The position numbers and the translations under genes were made by a program. DNA of 64,000 nucleotides, from positions 5,709,001 to 5,773,000 of the forward strand of contig BSBM01000125.1 in the NCBI GenBank assembly GCA_027924585.1. Direction: 5' to 3'. Positions 46,978 through 59,715 of this stretch are shown piece after piece; position 1 is the first letter of the stretch; each line of letters begins with the position of its first letter. The DNA comes from Larix kaempferi (lineage: Eukaryota; Streptophyta; Pinopsida; Pinales; Pinaceae). Under the pieces are notes generated by a model. That model did not search any database and was not told the origin of the DNA. It saw nothing but the letters and a program-made list of their open reading frames with translations.

Positions 46978-47692
46978 TCTACTTTGCCGTTTTCCAATCT
47001 TGCATCAGAGTCTGAGATGCAAGAGCTGTCACAGCGCCAACTAAGTGTTCCATCCGCAGTTGGATTAATATAGTCAGCAGCATTGGTTGTCATCTTGTAA
47101 ATACGGTCCAAGTCTTGGGCTCTAGATTCCTCCTGAATCAGTTCAACATATCGTTCACCCTGTGAGAGATCCAATGGTGCGATGACCCTGATATCGTTGC
47201 CTTCAAATATCATTTTCATAGTCTTCAAATCAATAATGGTAGAGTTTGTCATTTCCCAACCTATACCCAGCAATGTTGGATAAGGATGGCTATCATTCAC
47301 GATTTCAATTACTTCGGAATCAGCATAGTTGTGCACTTCGTCAATGTCAACGATAGTGTTGGGTAACCTCCCCAAATGTATAACTATCCCCTGATTAGCC
47401 ATTCTTAACTATAGAGGGGACCACTATAACTTTGGTTTTCCCATCTAATGCCATGTCTGCTTGGTCAATACATTTACTTCGGAACCAAGATAGAGAATGA
47501 TCTCATCCATCTCATAGTCCCCAATCTGAGCAGTTAACCTCATTTCCATCCATGTTCTTTTGGGACTCCTGATGTTATGGACTACACCATGCGCAGCCTC
47601 CTTTTCACTGCATGGCTCGTACTGGCTGAGTAGTTTTTAAATTTCATGAAAGCATCTGTTCTCTTTAATAACTTCATGCAGCTCCGTAGGAA
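46908..47692 (-). pseudogene. gypsy-2 aspartic protease
   Basis: The active-site strand reads IILYLGSEVNVLTK (about 47.48 kb), where the family has LDLGS. The catalytic Asp is changed to Tyr (GAT to TAT). The second half HPYPTLLGIGWEMTNSTIID and FEGNDIRVIAPLDL fits the protease end in Athila-like elements. The frame differs from both gag and RT, so frameshifts flank it. Confidence 0.75.
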
Positions 47693-49717
47693 CTACACAA
47701 CAGAGGTACCTATATATGTTGCATTTCTTGTGTGATCATATGCCGCTGGCATATCCTCTATTTCTGGTACATCACTACGCAGCGGGATTCTCATCGACCT
47801 AGGTGTTGACTCTCTAAGGATATCCCGCGCTTCTGTAAATGCTCCCTTATTTTTCTGTAGGTCAAAGCCAGGTGTCTTCTCAGGAGCTTTTCTAATCCAT
47901 ACTAGTTCACCAAGAATCTGCTTATTATCGTGCGTTCCCGAAGTCAAAGCTTTCGCCCCTCCATCTATTCCTGTATCAGTGCCACTGTGCATTACCACAT
48001 TTACAGTTGGATCCACAGTTCTTCTCTCTACTGTGATCAACTGAATGTTGGGATTCTATGGTTCTGTCCTCCTTCATTTCTGCATTTCTACCTCTAGCAC
48101 ATGACAGTCTTCAATAACATGCTCAAATGATTTATAGTAATTGTACGTCATGCATGGGTTTGTACAATCTTGCTATACATGGCCTGGCTAGCCACAGTTA
48201 TAACAAATTACCTGGCCATGGTCTCTCCCTTGTGTCGGGCCAACATTTCTTCCTCTCTCGCGGTATCCACCACCACGGCCTCTATATCCACCCTGATCAT
48301 AGTCGGTGTTCTCTTGTTTTGGTTGATTTTCTTCTTAGACGCGGTACATTCCAGCACCTTGCATCGCTTCCATATCGCGCTTTCATTCATTCATGAGCTC
48401 ATATGCATGACAGTTAGATTCATCATGTCCAACTGATTTACAAAAATTACAGTATAAGTTTTTAGCTATTTTTACATATTTCTGTATTAGATAACAGTCC
48501 TCGGGTCTCTGTACTTTGCTTCTACAGATTTCACACCACGGCGCCTGATTGTGATTCATATTGATTGGGTTCAGTGCACCACTATCAAGATAATCTTGAA
48601 ATAGAGGGCAATGTTCTCTGGTGTGACCCTCTCCTTTGCATCCTGTGCACCAAACTTCGCGTATTTGTTCATATCTCTGTTCTTTTCCATTCTTCATACC
48701 TTGCAATTCTAATGTTAAGGTGGTCAACTAGTTCTGGATCTATGACATCCCATAACTACTTTCTCCAATCAGTGAAGCCTCCAGCTTCATTGCGATCTCT
48801 AAGGCCTCTGCCTGTGATGCAACCTTCTGTTGAATTAATGGTTGTCTGATGTGGGGAAACAATGCAGCGATGAACCATTCCTGGTGCTGTTGCGGAGCTA
48901 TAACAAAGCTCACTTGGTCTAACCGTGTCTTAAATTTTTGGTCAAATTCCCAGACCGTTTCAGTAGGTTTCTACTTAATTTCTTTTAGCTCTGTTATACA
49001 CTGCGACTCAGATTTTGGTTTCTTAAACTATGCTACGAGTGCATCCTTGATTTCTGTTAGGGTTCTCGGCTATGCCTGAGAATATTTCATAAAGCAGTGC
49101 AATGCTCTGTCTCTGAAAGTAGTGTTGAGTTGCGCTCTCTTCACAACATCATCCTGAACCTGCTTTACACTCCATACGGCTTCACATAGAAACCAATGTT
49201 GATCAAGGTCTTCTAGACCCGTTCCTTTGAATATCGGCAGTTTTATATCGTTATCTGTCATTCTCCTTCCTTGTTGTGTACCACCTTGAGTAGTGCTATG
49301 ATTCTATGGGGGGTTTTGAGCGAAAAAAATAAAGGGAATATTTGGACTAATGGTATTCTGCAGGATATTCTGAGACTGGGTATTCTGAACTAGAATAGTC
49401 TGAGTCGCGATGGTCTAAGCACCTGCCCCTGCGGTGCTAGTAGTATCAACGTTCTGCGGGATGGGTTGCGCTATGCTCGCAGTGAGTAGGTTTGGAGATA
49501 GGGGCGGCGCGATTTCTTCAACCGGCGGATTTTGAGGTGTGATAGGGTGGATGGTGGTTGATGACGGCGCGGTCTGATTGTTAAGGTCACATGGGATTTT
49601 GGTATCCACACGGAGTCTAAGTCCTCCCGGATTCTTTTCTTTATTAAACTTATATCTCTTTCCACTTCTCAGATTATGTGTCTCTTCATCAGAATCACTA
49701 AAATTGCTATTGACCAT
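47693..49717 (-). pseudogene. gypsy-2 gag: capsid region and zinc knuckles
   Basis: N-terminus MVNSNFSDSDEETHNLRSGK (LRSGK-type start), a proline-rich stretch, then the capsid domain LPIFKGTGLEDLDQHWFLCE..RALHCFMKY (49261-49070) continuing with FKTRLDQVSFV and FIAALFPHIRQPL. Zinc knuckles follow: CTGCKGEGHTREHC and CNFCKSVGHDESNC with exact CCHC spacing, and a degenerate CEICRSKVQRPEDC between them lacking the His. A linker runs to 47693. Stops near 49.41, 49.28, 49.07, 48.73 and 48.38 kb lie in one frame. Confidence 0.85.
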
Positions 49718-50280
49718 GACAGATTCAAAAATATTACTGCATTCTTAAAATTCCTTTCTCAGCTAAAAGCATTTTAATGTTTAAACTAAGATTGTTCAGG
49801 TACTTACCTCTGAATCCTTCGAAAAAGTATGCTTCAGCTTGGCTATAGGATTTCAGCGTATCTACAGCAAAATCTGTTACAAATCCTTCAAGTATGCTAT
49901 CAGCCCAAAAATTCGACTACTCGCGACAGTGGACTGTATATTTCTTTGAGCTATGTTGTGAGCTCTGGAGTCCACTCTGTAGGTACTCCCCCTTGAAAAC
50001 AGGTTTTCTTCTCCGTGAGTCATGATATCCACTCGTGCAGCTCATTTCCAAACGAAGCCTAGAATATCTCATGAATATCTTTCCACAAATATCTATTCAA
50101 CCACTCTACGTCAAAAAGACGTGGGTGTCTGTTCTCTTTCTTTGCAAAATCTCTTTCAATCTTATCACACCAATCCCAGATCTCTTTCTTTTCAGGATGC
50201 CAATTGTCCAAACCCAATGGGAACTGGTATTCTTCGTCACACATTACTTTTCCAAATACACTATCGCATCACTAGTCTTA
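49718..50280 (-). other. gypsy-2 leader between primer site and gag
   Basis: Untranslated leader with short frames and no motif. Confidence 0.6.
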
Positions 50281-50297
50281 GTCGAGCAACAGAACCA
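50281..50297 (-). promoter_or_regulatory. gypsy-2 primer-binding site candidate
   Basis: On the minus strand TGGTTCTGTTGCTCGAC starts 2 nt after the 5' LTR end. It begins with TGG as a tRNA 3'-CCA complement must. I cannot match the rest to a specific tRNA. Confidence 0.45.
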
Positions 50298-50299
50298 TT

Positions 50300-51905
50300 T
50301 GTTGGCGTCTATAACTAAGCTAGAGGTTTCCAATGTAGACCCAGGTACTTCACGGTACAAGGAACCAACAAAAAACCCTATTCACCGGCCCCTTCGACAA
50401 CAAACTGTGAGCAGCCTGAGGTCTCACCAAAGGCGAAGCTGAGGGAGTGGTTGCAGAATCAAGTTTCCACAACCTGGTGATGCGAGTGTAAATGGGACAG
50501 ATGGGTCGCGCAACAAGGAAGTCTTACTGTGGACAAAGGACTGCACAAAGTCTCTACTTCGCGTCAGATATTTCAGTAAGCTGCTACAATCACGTAACCA
50601 GTGCATCCAAGGTATGCACAGTTGCAGGTACTTCCCACGTTATGACGACAAGTTATCAACAACTTATCTCGCAGTGCCCTCCAAGGGGTCAGTGTGTCGA
50701 CTAGACCGCGCGCCTACTCAATATTTGATTAACTCTAACCAATCTACTTAGCATTCCCCTTCCATTCAATCAACACTTAGATTATTATCTTCAAGGCGTA
50801 TGTAAATGAGTGAAACATATAATACTGGGCGCTCCAACACTGCGCTCGCATCCAGTGTTCAATGATGTGACTAACCCATAGATTCATACATTCAAAGACT
50901 TAGAAATACTGAATACTTAATCATTCATCCACTCATGCATTACTTAGCATATTATTCCCACCATTCATGTGGAGAATACATACAAAATCAATCACGTAAC
51001 AGATAACTGCGGCATTAAACATCCATACTAAGCAAATGAACAAGTGTAAATGCAAACAAATCACACAACACAGGGTTTAACGTGGTTCACCCCCTTGATG
51101 GAGGCTACATCCACAAGAACTGTTGTTGAATTATTCTTTTGGGAAGGGTGAAATAGTTCTTAGTCTGCGCACTGAGCTGCAGACTCTCTTCTCTCTCAGA
51201 TAGGTCTCTGTGCACTCAACTGCAGAGCCTTTACAATAGCTTCAAGCTTTGAAATATACTAACAATGTTCAACAATGACCAAAATGATGAGTAACCCTTC
51301 CCTTACAAAATTGTCCTTATTTATAGATCATGCCCGTAGGTCATGTCTTTACAATCAGTAGGTAGAAACCCTTAGGTTTACAAAATTGTCACAGTTTTCC
51401 CCAAAACTGGACTTCTGGCACCTGGTAGCGAATATTCCTTTGTGGTAGTCTTCCACGCATGCTTCACGTCGCTATCATCCTTCCTTCTGTGCACATGCCA
51501 ATAGGTAGATTTCACCAAAAGGTTCTCCCTCTAACAGTTTCGTGCGACTAATTCAAGTAGTGGCATCTTTTGCGTGTGCGACCAGTCGTTTTCTTCCTGA
51601 TTTTCTCATGCCCGCTGCTTAGCACTTCTAGAGAATCTTTACCAAAAATATATCATCGACATTCCAACTGAAACACGTGCCATCCTCCGTCCAGCACTCT
51701 GCTTTGGTGGCATCCCATGGACTGGACACTTCCCAACACCGCCTCCTCGCAGTGTTTATCCTCACAACTTCCTCCAGTGCTGCATTGCGTACAACTTCGC
51801 AGCATCCAAAAATTGTACCAAAATTACTTTCCTCTTAACTGTGCTAAGCTTGCAGTTCCAAAATCTTTCTTGCTCAAAATTGCCCCAATTGGGCCAGGCC
51901 CAACA
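50300..51905 (-). repeat. gypsy-2 5' LTR
   Basis: 1,606 bp, homologous end to end with 38310-39910. Minus-strand TATA at 51317-51326 (CTATAAATAA). Ends TGTTGGCGTC / GCCCAACA on the plus strand, followed directly by the TAAGC TSD copy. Confidence 0.93.
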
Positions 51906-54720
51906 TAAGCACAAGAGGAAGACTAAGTTGATAGAACATGATGAGAACATGACTCTCTCATATATATAGAGGCTAGGGGTAAGCCTCCAATAAGTATATG
52001 ATCCCACACAAGACCGACTTAACCAACAATTTAAGTTAGGGGTCACACATCATGACCAGTATTACAATGTTAGGTGAGGGGCTTGCAACCACATAAGGAA
52101 TTCTCTATACCTATGACACATAGAACACCCATCAAGGAAACCAACTCAATCCACCATCATTAAGTACTGCTACCACCATCATGGGATAAAATAGGTGATG
52201 TCCAACTATTTGCTAAGGGATTCATCCCCTAGATCAGTGGCGTTGGAAAATGCTACCGTCTCTCTGACTAGTCATCTCACTTTTGTTTCTAGCATTAAAT
52301 TGGAGATGCACTCTTCGTTCATGACAACTTTGTGATGGTTGGGCCACACCCTCCTGTGAAAGTGTCTTTGGCTATAATGCCAAACAACATTATAATATAG
52401 GTGGTTATTTCAAAGCTATATTAATGCAAAACAACATGCTTACGTTCCAACTTCATCCCTAGATATGAGGGTAGCTACAGAAACAGTAAGCAAATTATAG
52501 GATCATATGTATATAGAAAATGCACAACTACACAACATGTATCATTGGAAGCCCTCATGGGGGAGAAAACCCAATTACAACCTTCCACTGTGATAGAATC
52601 CGCAAAATCAAGAGTCATGCATGACTTCACAATGTCTCTTGACATAAACCCTAAGTGAAGGCATACCTGGTGGGAGACCATGCGTTACAAATCAAAGAAT
52701 ACATGAGTATAACTGCTCTACTACAGAACGATAGTGAGCTAGAGAATAACGAACCCCAATCATAAGCACAAGAGGAAGACCAAGTTGATATAACATGATG
52801 AGAACATGACTCTCTCATATATATAGAGGTCTAGGGGTAAGCCTCCAATAAGTATATGATCCCACACAAGACCGACTTAACCAGCAAGTTAAGTTAGGGG
52901 TCACACATCATGACCAATATTCCAATGTTAAGTGAGGAGCTCGCAACCACATAAGGACTTCTCTATACCTATGACACATGGAACACCCATCAAGGAAACC
53001 AACTCAATCCACCATCATTAAGTACTTCTACCACCATCAAGGGATAAAATAGGTGAGGGCCAACTATTTGATGAGGGATCCATCCCTTGGCTCAGTGGCA
53101 TTGGAAAATGCTACCATCTCTCTGACTAGTCCTCTCACTTTTGTTTCTAGCATTAAATTGGAGATGCACTCTTCGTTCATGACAACCCTGCGATGCGTGG
53201 GCCATACCCTCCTGTGAAAGTGTCTTCGGCTATAATGCCAAACAACATTATAATATAGGTGGTTATCTCAAAGCTATATTAATGCAAAACAGCATGCTTA
53301 CATTCCAACTTCATCCCTATATATGAGGGTAGCTGCAACAATAGTAAGCAATTATAGGATCACATGTATATAGAAAATGCACAACTACATAACATGTATC
53401 ATGGGAAGCCCTCATGGGGGAGAAAACCCAATTACAACCTTCCATTGTTATAGAATCCAAAAAATCCAGAGTCATGCCTGACTTCACAATGTCTCTTGCC
53501 ATAAACCTTAGGTGAAGGCATACCTAGTGGGAGACCATGCATTACACATCAAAGAATACACGAGTATAACTGCTCTACTACAGAAGGATAGTGAGCTAGA
53601 TAATAATGAACCCCAATCATAAGCACAAGAGGAAGACCAATTTGGTAGAACATGATGAAAACATGACTCTCTCATATATATAGAGGTCTAGGGGTAAGCC
53701 TCCAGTAAGTATATGATCCCACACAAGATCGACTTAAACAACAAGTTAAGTTAGGGGTCACACATCATGACCGATATTCCAACATTAGGTGAGGGGCTCG
53801 CAACCACATAAGGACTTCTCTATACCTATGACACATGGAACACCCATCAAAGAAACCAACTCAATCCACCATCATTAAGTACTGCTACCACCATCAAGGG
53901 ATAAAATAGGTGAGGGCCAACTATTTGCTGAGGGAACCATCCCCTGGCTCAGTGGCGTTGGAAAGTGCTACTGTCTCTCTGACTAGTCCTGTCACTTTTG
54001 TTTCTAGCATTAAATTGGAGATGCACTCTCCATTCATGACAACCCTGCGATGGGTGGGCCACACCCTCCTATGAAAGTGTCTTCAGCTATAATTCCAAAC
54101 AACATTATAATATAGGTGGTTATTTCAAAGCTATATTAATGCAAAACAACAAGCTTACATTCCAACTTCATCCCTAGATATGAGGGTAGATACAGCAACA
54201 GTAAGCAAATTATAGGATCACATGTATATAGAAAATGAACAACTACACAACATGTATCATGGGAAGCCCTCATGAGGGAGAAAACCCAATTACAACATTC
54301 CACTATGATAGAATCCACAAAATCAAGAGTCATGCATGACTTCACAATGTCTCTTTCCATAAACCCTAGGCGAAGGCATACCTGGTTGGAGACCGTGCAT
54401 TACACATCAAAGAATACACTAGTATAACTACTATACTACAGAAGGATAGTGAGCTAGAGAATAACGAACCCCAATCATAAGCACAAGAGGAAGACCAAGT
54501 TGATAGAACATGATGAGAACATGACTCTCTCATATATAGAGAGGTCTAGGGGTAATCCTCCAATAAGTATATGATCCCACACAAGACCGACTTAACCAAC
54601 AAGTTAAGTTAGGGGTCACACATCATGACCGATATTCCAACATTAGGTGAGGAGCTTGCAACCACATAAGGACTTCTCTATACCTATGACACATGGAACA
54701 CCCATAAAGGAAACCGACTC
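51906..54720. repeat. 857-bp tandem array, right part (three full units and one partial)
   Basis: Units begin TAAGCACAAGAGGAAGAC at 51906, 52763, 53620 and 54478 (periods 857, 857, 858). The last stops at about 54720. Together with 37748-38309, the array before gypsy-2 insertion was about 3.4 kb, roughly four units. Each unit carries the same 60-75-codon minus-strand frame (for example 52475-52681, 53317-53502, 54136-54360) with changes typical of noncoding drift, so it is not called as a gene. No similarity to the LTRs here was seen. Confidence 0.92.
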
Positions 54721-55453
54721 TTGAAAACATAAAAAATAATGAGTTTGAGGAATGCATCCATCTTATGGTTCATTTGATTCTAGCCATCTATGTGGTTACA
54801 ATAGTGTAATAGTAAATGAAAACACCAAGGTTAAAATGCATGGTTTTTTTTGCATTTGTAAAGGTGTTAATTCCTCAACGTATAATCATATTAATGGATA
54901 GGGTATTTTTAGAATAGTGTTAATTGCAATCCATTAGAAGAACCTTGGATCACACATTTTGGTTTGATCTTATCTTAGGCATAAATCATATTTGATCAAG
55001 GAAGCAAATCATTAGCATGGATGACGGTGAGAATTTACTCAAGAGACCTTTCGCATTACTAACCGAGAATTTCCACATATTTAGAGGAACTTTTGCATAT
55101 TTGAAGGCATACCTCACCATTGAGTTTCATATATATGTTTTTAAATGTCTTTGCTTAGATGGTATACTAGGTCTTGGCACCTCTTTTATGGTGTGAGAAT
55201 GTGTTGTAGGAAATGAAGTTTAAGTACATCCATTTCAACTTTATTTGATTGTTGCATTAGTTTTTGTAGGAGAAGGGTTAACATTAATAGAAAACCAATG
55301 CATTACACTCACCATTACAGACTATTTTTTCACACCATTAGTTTGATTGAGAAATTATATTGTTTGACTAATGATTTTACTCTTGTACATGTGAATATGC
55401 TAACTTTATGTTTTTTCAAATCCATATGCTTTCCTTCTAGTTGTGCATTTTTT
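54721..55453. other. AT-rich spacer, nothing recognised
   Basis: Spacer between the tandem array and copia-B. An 80-codon frame at 55298 runs into the LTR and is not a gene. Confidence 0.5.
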
Positions 55454-55458
55454 AGTGG

Positions 55459-55671
55459 TGTTGATGTATATGTAACTTCGGAATGTATTTCGCATATATG
55501 TATATTGTATTCCTATAGAGATGGTATTATTCCTCTATAAGGAAGTGTCGTCATTTATATTGTAAGTGTTGTAAGTTATACTTGATGGGTTATTAGACCA
55601 CCCTATTGGGGGTCGGCCCACTCAGCATTATGTTATGTGGTAAAGTTCGAGCCTACATGAGTTAGGTAAAA
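55459..55671 (+). repeat. copia-B 5' LTR, truncated
   Basis: About 213 bp nearly identical to the start of the 3' LTR (a handful of substitutions). Identity stops after GAGTTAGGTAAA at 55671, where the 3' LTR continues with AAGGCAAGTCAAG. Confidence 0.92.
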
Positions 55672-57541
55672 GCTTTGGATCAAACATTTTGATGGGGCAA
55701 AAGAGTGGGCTTCATCAAACCCCAGTTCAGGGTCACGTCCAGTGAATCCGGAAGTTTCAAAAGCAAAATTGAGGAGTGAAACTTTGCAGTTTTCAAATTT
55801 TGAATATACCAGTTTGATCAGCTCATCAAGGCGCATATTTCTATCCTTTCGAAAGTTTGAAATTCAAAGTTTGAATTTTTGGGGTTTCTCTGACAAACCC
55901 ATATCTAGCTCCAGGTCCAGTTCTTGCAAATCAAGTGGATTGGGTTAATCCTAGAAGAAGATGGATTGATCATCTGCATGAGTAAAGAAGTTCCTATTTC
56001 AGAGGGAGATGAGGCTAAGGCCTTACATAAGAAGATTACAAGCGATCTCAACAGGTATGACTCATCGAGGTATGTTTCGATATTTTCCATGATTAAGTTT
56101 ATGGTATGTCTTCATGTTATTACGGTTAGTACAATTTTGTTTTTAGATTTGTCGTATCACCTTAACAAAATTATGAATGCATGATAGAAGATATTCATTG
56201 GTTAGGGTGTTGACACTTATGATTGTACTAATGCATTATGGTGTTGTATGAGGTTTATGTTGTCTACTAACATGAAAGGTACACCAAGAAAGACAAATCA
56301 TGTTCTGGTCCAAGAACATATGATCATGATAACATGAGGACAAAGATTCATCCATTGTCATGGATCTCATAGAAGATCCATTTACGAGGTATGTATAACT
56401 TGGTTTTGTAATAGTTAACCTATGAGATATACAGGTTACTAGCACAAGTCATTGAAGAAGAACAAGAAGACATCATGTGAGTATGTTAGACATAAATAGC
56501 TAGCATGCTAATCCAGGTATGTTTTTCCTATATCAAGTTAGAATCCTACCTTGTGTTAGGATCTTATACTGTTGTTGATAATGATTATTCATGAAGTCAT
56601 AGGTTTGAATAATCATGGTTTTATGCATATTATATCTCTTATCTTGATTGATGATTCAACTAACCTGAAGAGTCATAGGTTTGAGTAATTATAGGTTTAG
56701 ACATGTTATGTTTCTTATGATTTGACTAACCATAAGAATCCTACATAAACCTTGAATGCTAATGCTTATTATTTATGTTTGAAATGATCATGACTATACA
56801 TGCTTGAGATTATTGTGCTTTAATAGTATGCTAATAAATGTATGATTTATTCATGATACTAATAAGCATGCATAGGGACCAAGGATGAATATGAGTTCAA
56901 GAACAGGTAATTCAAGGATGCAAATATTCAGAGGGAGTTGACCATCTCTCTACATTCCACATCAAAAGGTGTAGAAGAAGCTACTTCAGATTAGGACTCC
57001 AGTAGCTCCTGCAAGGAAGCGAAGACTCAGAGGGAGTCCACCCAACGAACAAACAAAGATAAGTATTTGAATTGTCATTTCTTAAATAATACTGTTCAAT
57101 AATGTATATACTAATGTTCCTAGAATTAGGTTGTGTATTATGCATATTAGAATAATTGCATTGATGAACAATATACTCCTAATATGCATGGGTAAGTGGC
57201 CTATGGCACTGTACAACATTCCATTGCTACTTATCTAGAATGAAACCTCTTTGCTGACATGTTGGGAGTTGTGCACACTCTTAACAATGTTCTGGTAGAG
57301 ATTGGAAGGCATCTAGAAAGTTACGGAATATGGATAAATGTTGTATTGAAGCATTGGCTAAGATAATTGCATGATTGTATGGCATATTTCTTTATGTGTA
57401 AGAATTTGTTCTGAAAACTATGAGATGTTTTCTAATCATGCAATTTAAATTGTTGTGTAGGAAAGATCGTATGCCATCTCCTACAAAAGAAGAACTACAA
57501 CATTTGTTCCAGCAACAAAGATATCTATTGAATATATTGAA
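55672..57541 (+). other. copia-B interior, degenerate, no domain recognised
   Basis: The gag-protease-integrase region expected here is not visible. Short frames only; a Lys/Arg-rich stretch near 57.02 kb (RKRRLRGSP-like) might be the linker before RT but is too decayed to call. Confidence 0.5.
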
Positions 57542-58835
57542 GATATTGAAGTTCCCAGGATCTGGGATGAAGAAATGAAATGCCATGATCCGTCGATCAT
57601 GAACAATGATGTTTGGGATGTAATCCCAAGACATGAAGGGAAGTTTTCTATGACTTCCAAATGGAACTATCAAATCAAGCATGTTGCAGATGGCAGCATT
57701 GAGAAATATAAAAGTGATGAAATAGAAGATGCACCAGATGGATTTCAAGACAGCATGGTGTAGTTAGATATGTGTGCAGAACTTGGTATGGCAGGATAGA
57801 CATCTTTCTATCCAGTTTGGGCGTTACCAAGAGTAAAGAGGATTCCAACCTTTACTACAAGGTTGAGGAAGGCAATCCAGTGATACTACTTTTGTATGCG
57901 GATAACCTGTTTGTTACAGGTGAAGATAGATTGATTTCCAACACACAGCGGAAGCTTACTACCGAGTTCAAGATGAAGAACTTGGGGATGATGCACTATT
58001 TGTTTTTGGCATGGAGGTGTGGCAGAGTGCAGATGGAATCTTCCTTGGACAAGGGAAGTATGCAGTAGATATCCTGAAGAGATTCGGGATGATGGATTGC
58101 AAGGCCATGGCCACACCGATGGCATCGAATCTGAAGCTTCTATGTGATGCTTCATCTGAGCCAGTTGATGTCTCTATGTATCGTCAGATGATTGGGTCCT
58201 TGATGTACCTGACGAACACGAGACCAGACATTTGCTTTGTTGTGAACACATTGAGCCAATTCCTGACGGATCCGAGAAGTGTTCACCTGGTTGCTGTAAA
58301 GCATATTCTGAGGTACCTGAAGGGTACAGTGGATTATGGGCTCAGGTATGAGGCGAATCAAAAGTTTAACCTGCAGGGTTATGTTGATTCAGATTGGGCT
58401 GGTAGTGCTGCAGACAGGAAGAGCACATCTGGGTGCTGCTTCAGTATGGGATCAGGTGTGATCTCTTGGTTTAGCAGGAAGCAGTCCTGCGTAGCACTGA
58501 GTACAGTTGAGGCAGAATATGTTGCAGCCTGCTCTGCTAGTTGCGAGGCAGTATGGCTACGGAAGCTACTGTCTGAGTTATTTGATATCCCGTTGGAGGC
58601 TACTGGTATCTTCTGTGATAACCAGAGTTGTGTGAAGCTTTCCGAGAACCCAGTGTTTCATGACAGGTCGAAACACATAGATATGGTGCAGAGAGGAGCT
58701 GTGAAGCTCCTGTATGTTGCGACGGACGAGCAGATTGCAGATGTGCTGACGAAGCCACTAGCCAGGGTGAAGTTCGAGTACTTCAGAGAGAGGCTTGGCG
58801 TTCTTCAGATCGAGGACACTTCGAGGAAGAAGTGA
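57542..58835 (+). pseudogene. copia-B RT fragments and RNase H
   Basis: Three pieces in three frames. 57575-57763 holds the RT start (MNNDVWDVIPRHEGK, SKWNYQIKHVADGSIEKYK). The middle of RT is then deleted. 57772-58068 resumes with RIDIFLSSLGVTKSKEDSNL and the catalytic box YADNLFVTG, where YVDD is expected, so one catalytic Asp is replaced by Asn. A frameshift at about 58.0 kb leads to 58011-58835, an open RNase H region (SMYRQMIGSLMYLTNTRPDI, GYVDSDWAGSAADRKSTSGC, VEAEYVAACSASCEAVWLRK, FCDNQSCVKLSENPVFHDRS) ending TDEQIADVLTKPLARVKFEY, the usual copia C-terminus. Confidence 0.93.
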
Positions 58836-58869
58836 TGGACACGGCTGCTGAAGCCATTCCAAGCATGTT

Positions 58870-59334
58870 GGAAGGAGGATCCTTCACATGGCTGTGGATG
58901 TAAGCGCTGGATGATGAGCATTAGGATGATGTTTTGGTTTCTGCTTGGATATGATCAGTTGGATCATTTTATGTATGTACGCATCATGTTGGATGCTGGA
59001 TATGATCAGTTGGATCATGTGTATGTATTTTGTATACGCATCATGTTGGATGCTGGATATGATCAGTTGGATCATGTATAGTGATATGTATCATGTATTT
59101 GTATTTGTATCAGGTAGATACATTGATGATCAGGAGGATCATGTATGATGATATGTATCAGGTAGATGCTTGGTATGCATCAGGTAGATGCATTGATGAT
59201 CAGGAGGATCATGTATGATGATATGTATCAGGTAGATACTTGGTATGCATCAGGTAGATGCATTGATGATCAGGAGGATCATGCGTGATGATATGTATCA
59301 GGTAGATACTTGGTATGCATCAGGTAGATGCATT
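58870..59334 (+). repeat. copia-B minisatellite block 1 (~60-bp and 70-bp units)
   Basis: First about three ~60-bp units containing GGATATGATCAGTTGGATCATG (58.94-59.09 kb), then three 70-bp units with GATGATCAGGAGGATCATG and TATCAGGTAGATGC (about 59.12-59.33 kb). They share the core GATCAG..GATCAT, so one probably evolved from the other. Confidence 0.85.
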
Positions 59335-59622
59335 GATGATCAGGATGATCATAGATGACGAGCTTCAGGATGTTGCTCCAGATGACATGCAGCAGGATGT
59401 TGCAGTGATGATCAGGATGATCATAGATGATGAGCTTCAGGATGTTGCTCCAGATGACATGCAGCAGGATGTTGCAGTGATGATCAGGATGATCATAGAT
59501 GATGAGCTTCAGGATGTTGCTCCAGATGACATGCAGCAGGATGTTGCAGTGATGATCAGGATGATCATAGATGACAAGCTTCAGGATGTTGCTCCAGATG
59601 ACATGCAGCAGGATGTTGCAGT
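59335..59622 (+). repeat. copia-B minisatellite block 2: four 72-bp units
   Basis: Units begin GATGATCAGGATGATCATAG and repeat four times with about one or two differences each. 72 is a multiple of 3, so the frame stays open and encodes a 24-residue repeat (MIRMIIDDELQDV, then APDDMQQDVAV) in a 114-codon frame from 59315. No homologous protein is recognised. It is probably a by-product of the repeat, but the near-identity shows recent expansion. Confidence 0.88.
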
Positions 59623-59715
59623 GATGATGATCAGGATGATCATGGATACATCAGGATGATGTATGGTGAGTATCAGTTTGATACTCTGTGGCCGTGGATC
59701 AGGTTGTGCAGATAA

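Larger units (their letters stand above)
38310..51905 (-). mobile_element. gypsy-2: Ty3/gypsy (Athila-like) retrotransposon, 13.6 kb, full length but mutated
   Basis: Two LTRs (38310-39910 and 50300-51905) with TGTTGG..CCAACA ends. TSD: TAAGT (38305-38309) and TAAGC (51906-51910). The intact neighbouring repeat units show TAAGC, so the left copy has one C-to-T change. Read leftwards: LTR, primer-binding site candidate, gag with zinc knuckles, protease, second gag-like domain, RT, RNase H, integrase with a GPY-type tail, a separate ~950-codon frame in the env position, polypurine tract, LTR. The RT box VYFDDWTIFG and the env-position ORF point to the Athila/Tat branch (inference). Stops and several frameshifts make it inactive. 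Confidence 0.93.

Noticed and set aside
52475-54360. Three similar minus-strand ORFs of 61-74 codons at 857-bp spacing
   Set aside because: They are the same short frame in copies of a tandem repeat, with differences that do not respect coding.
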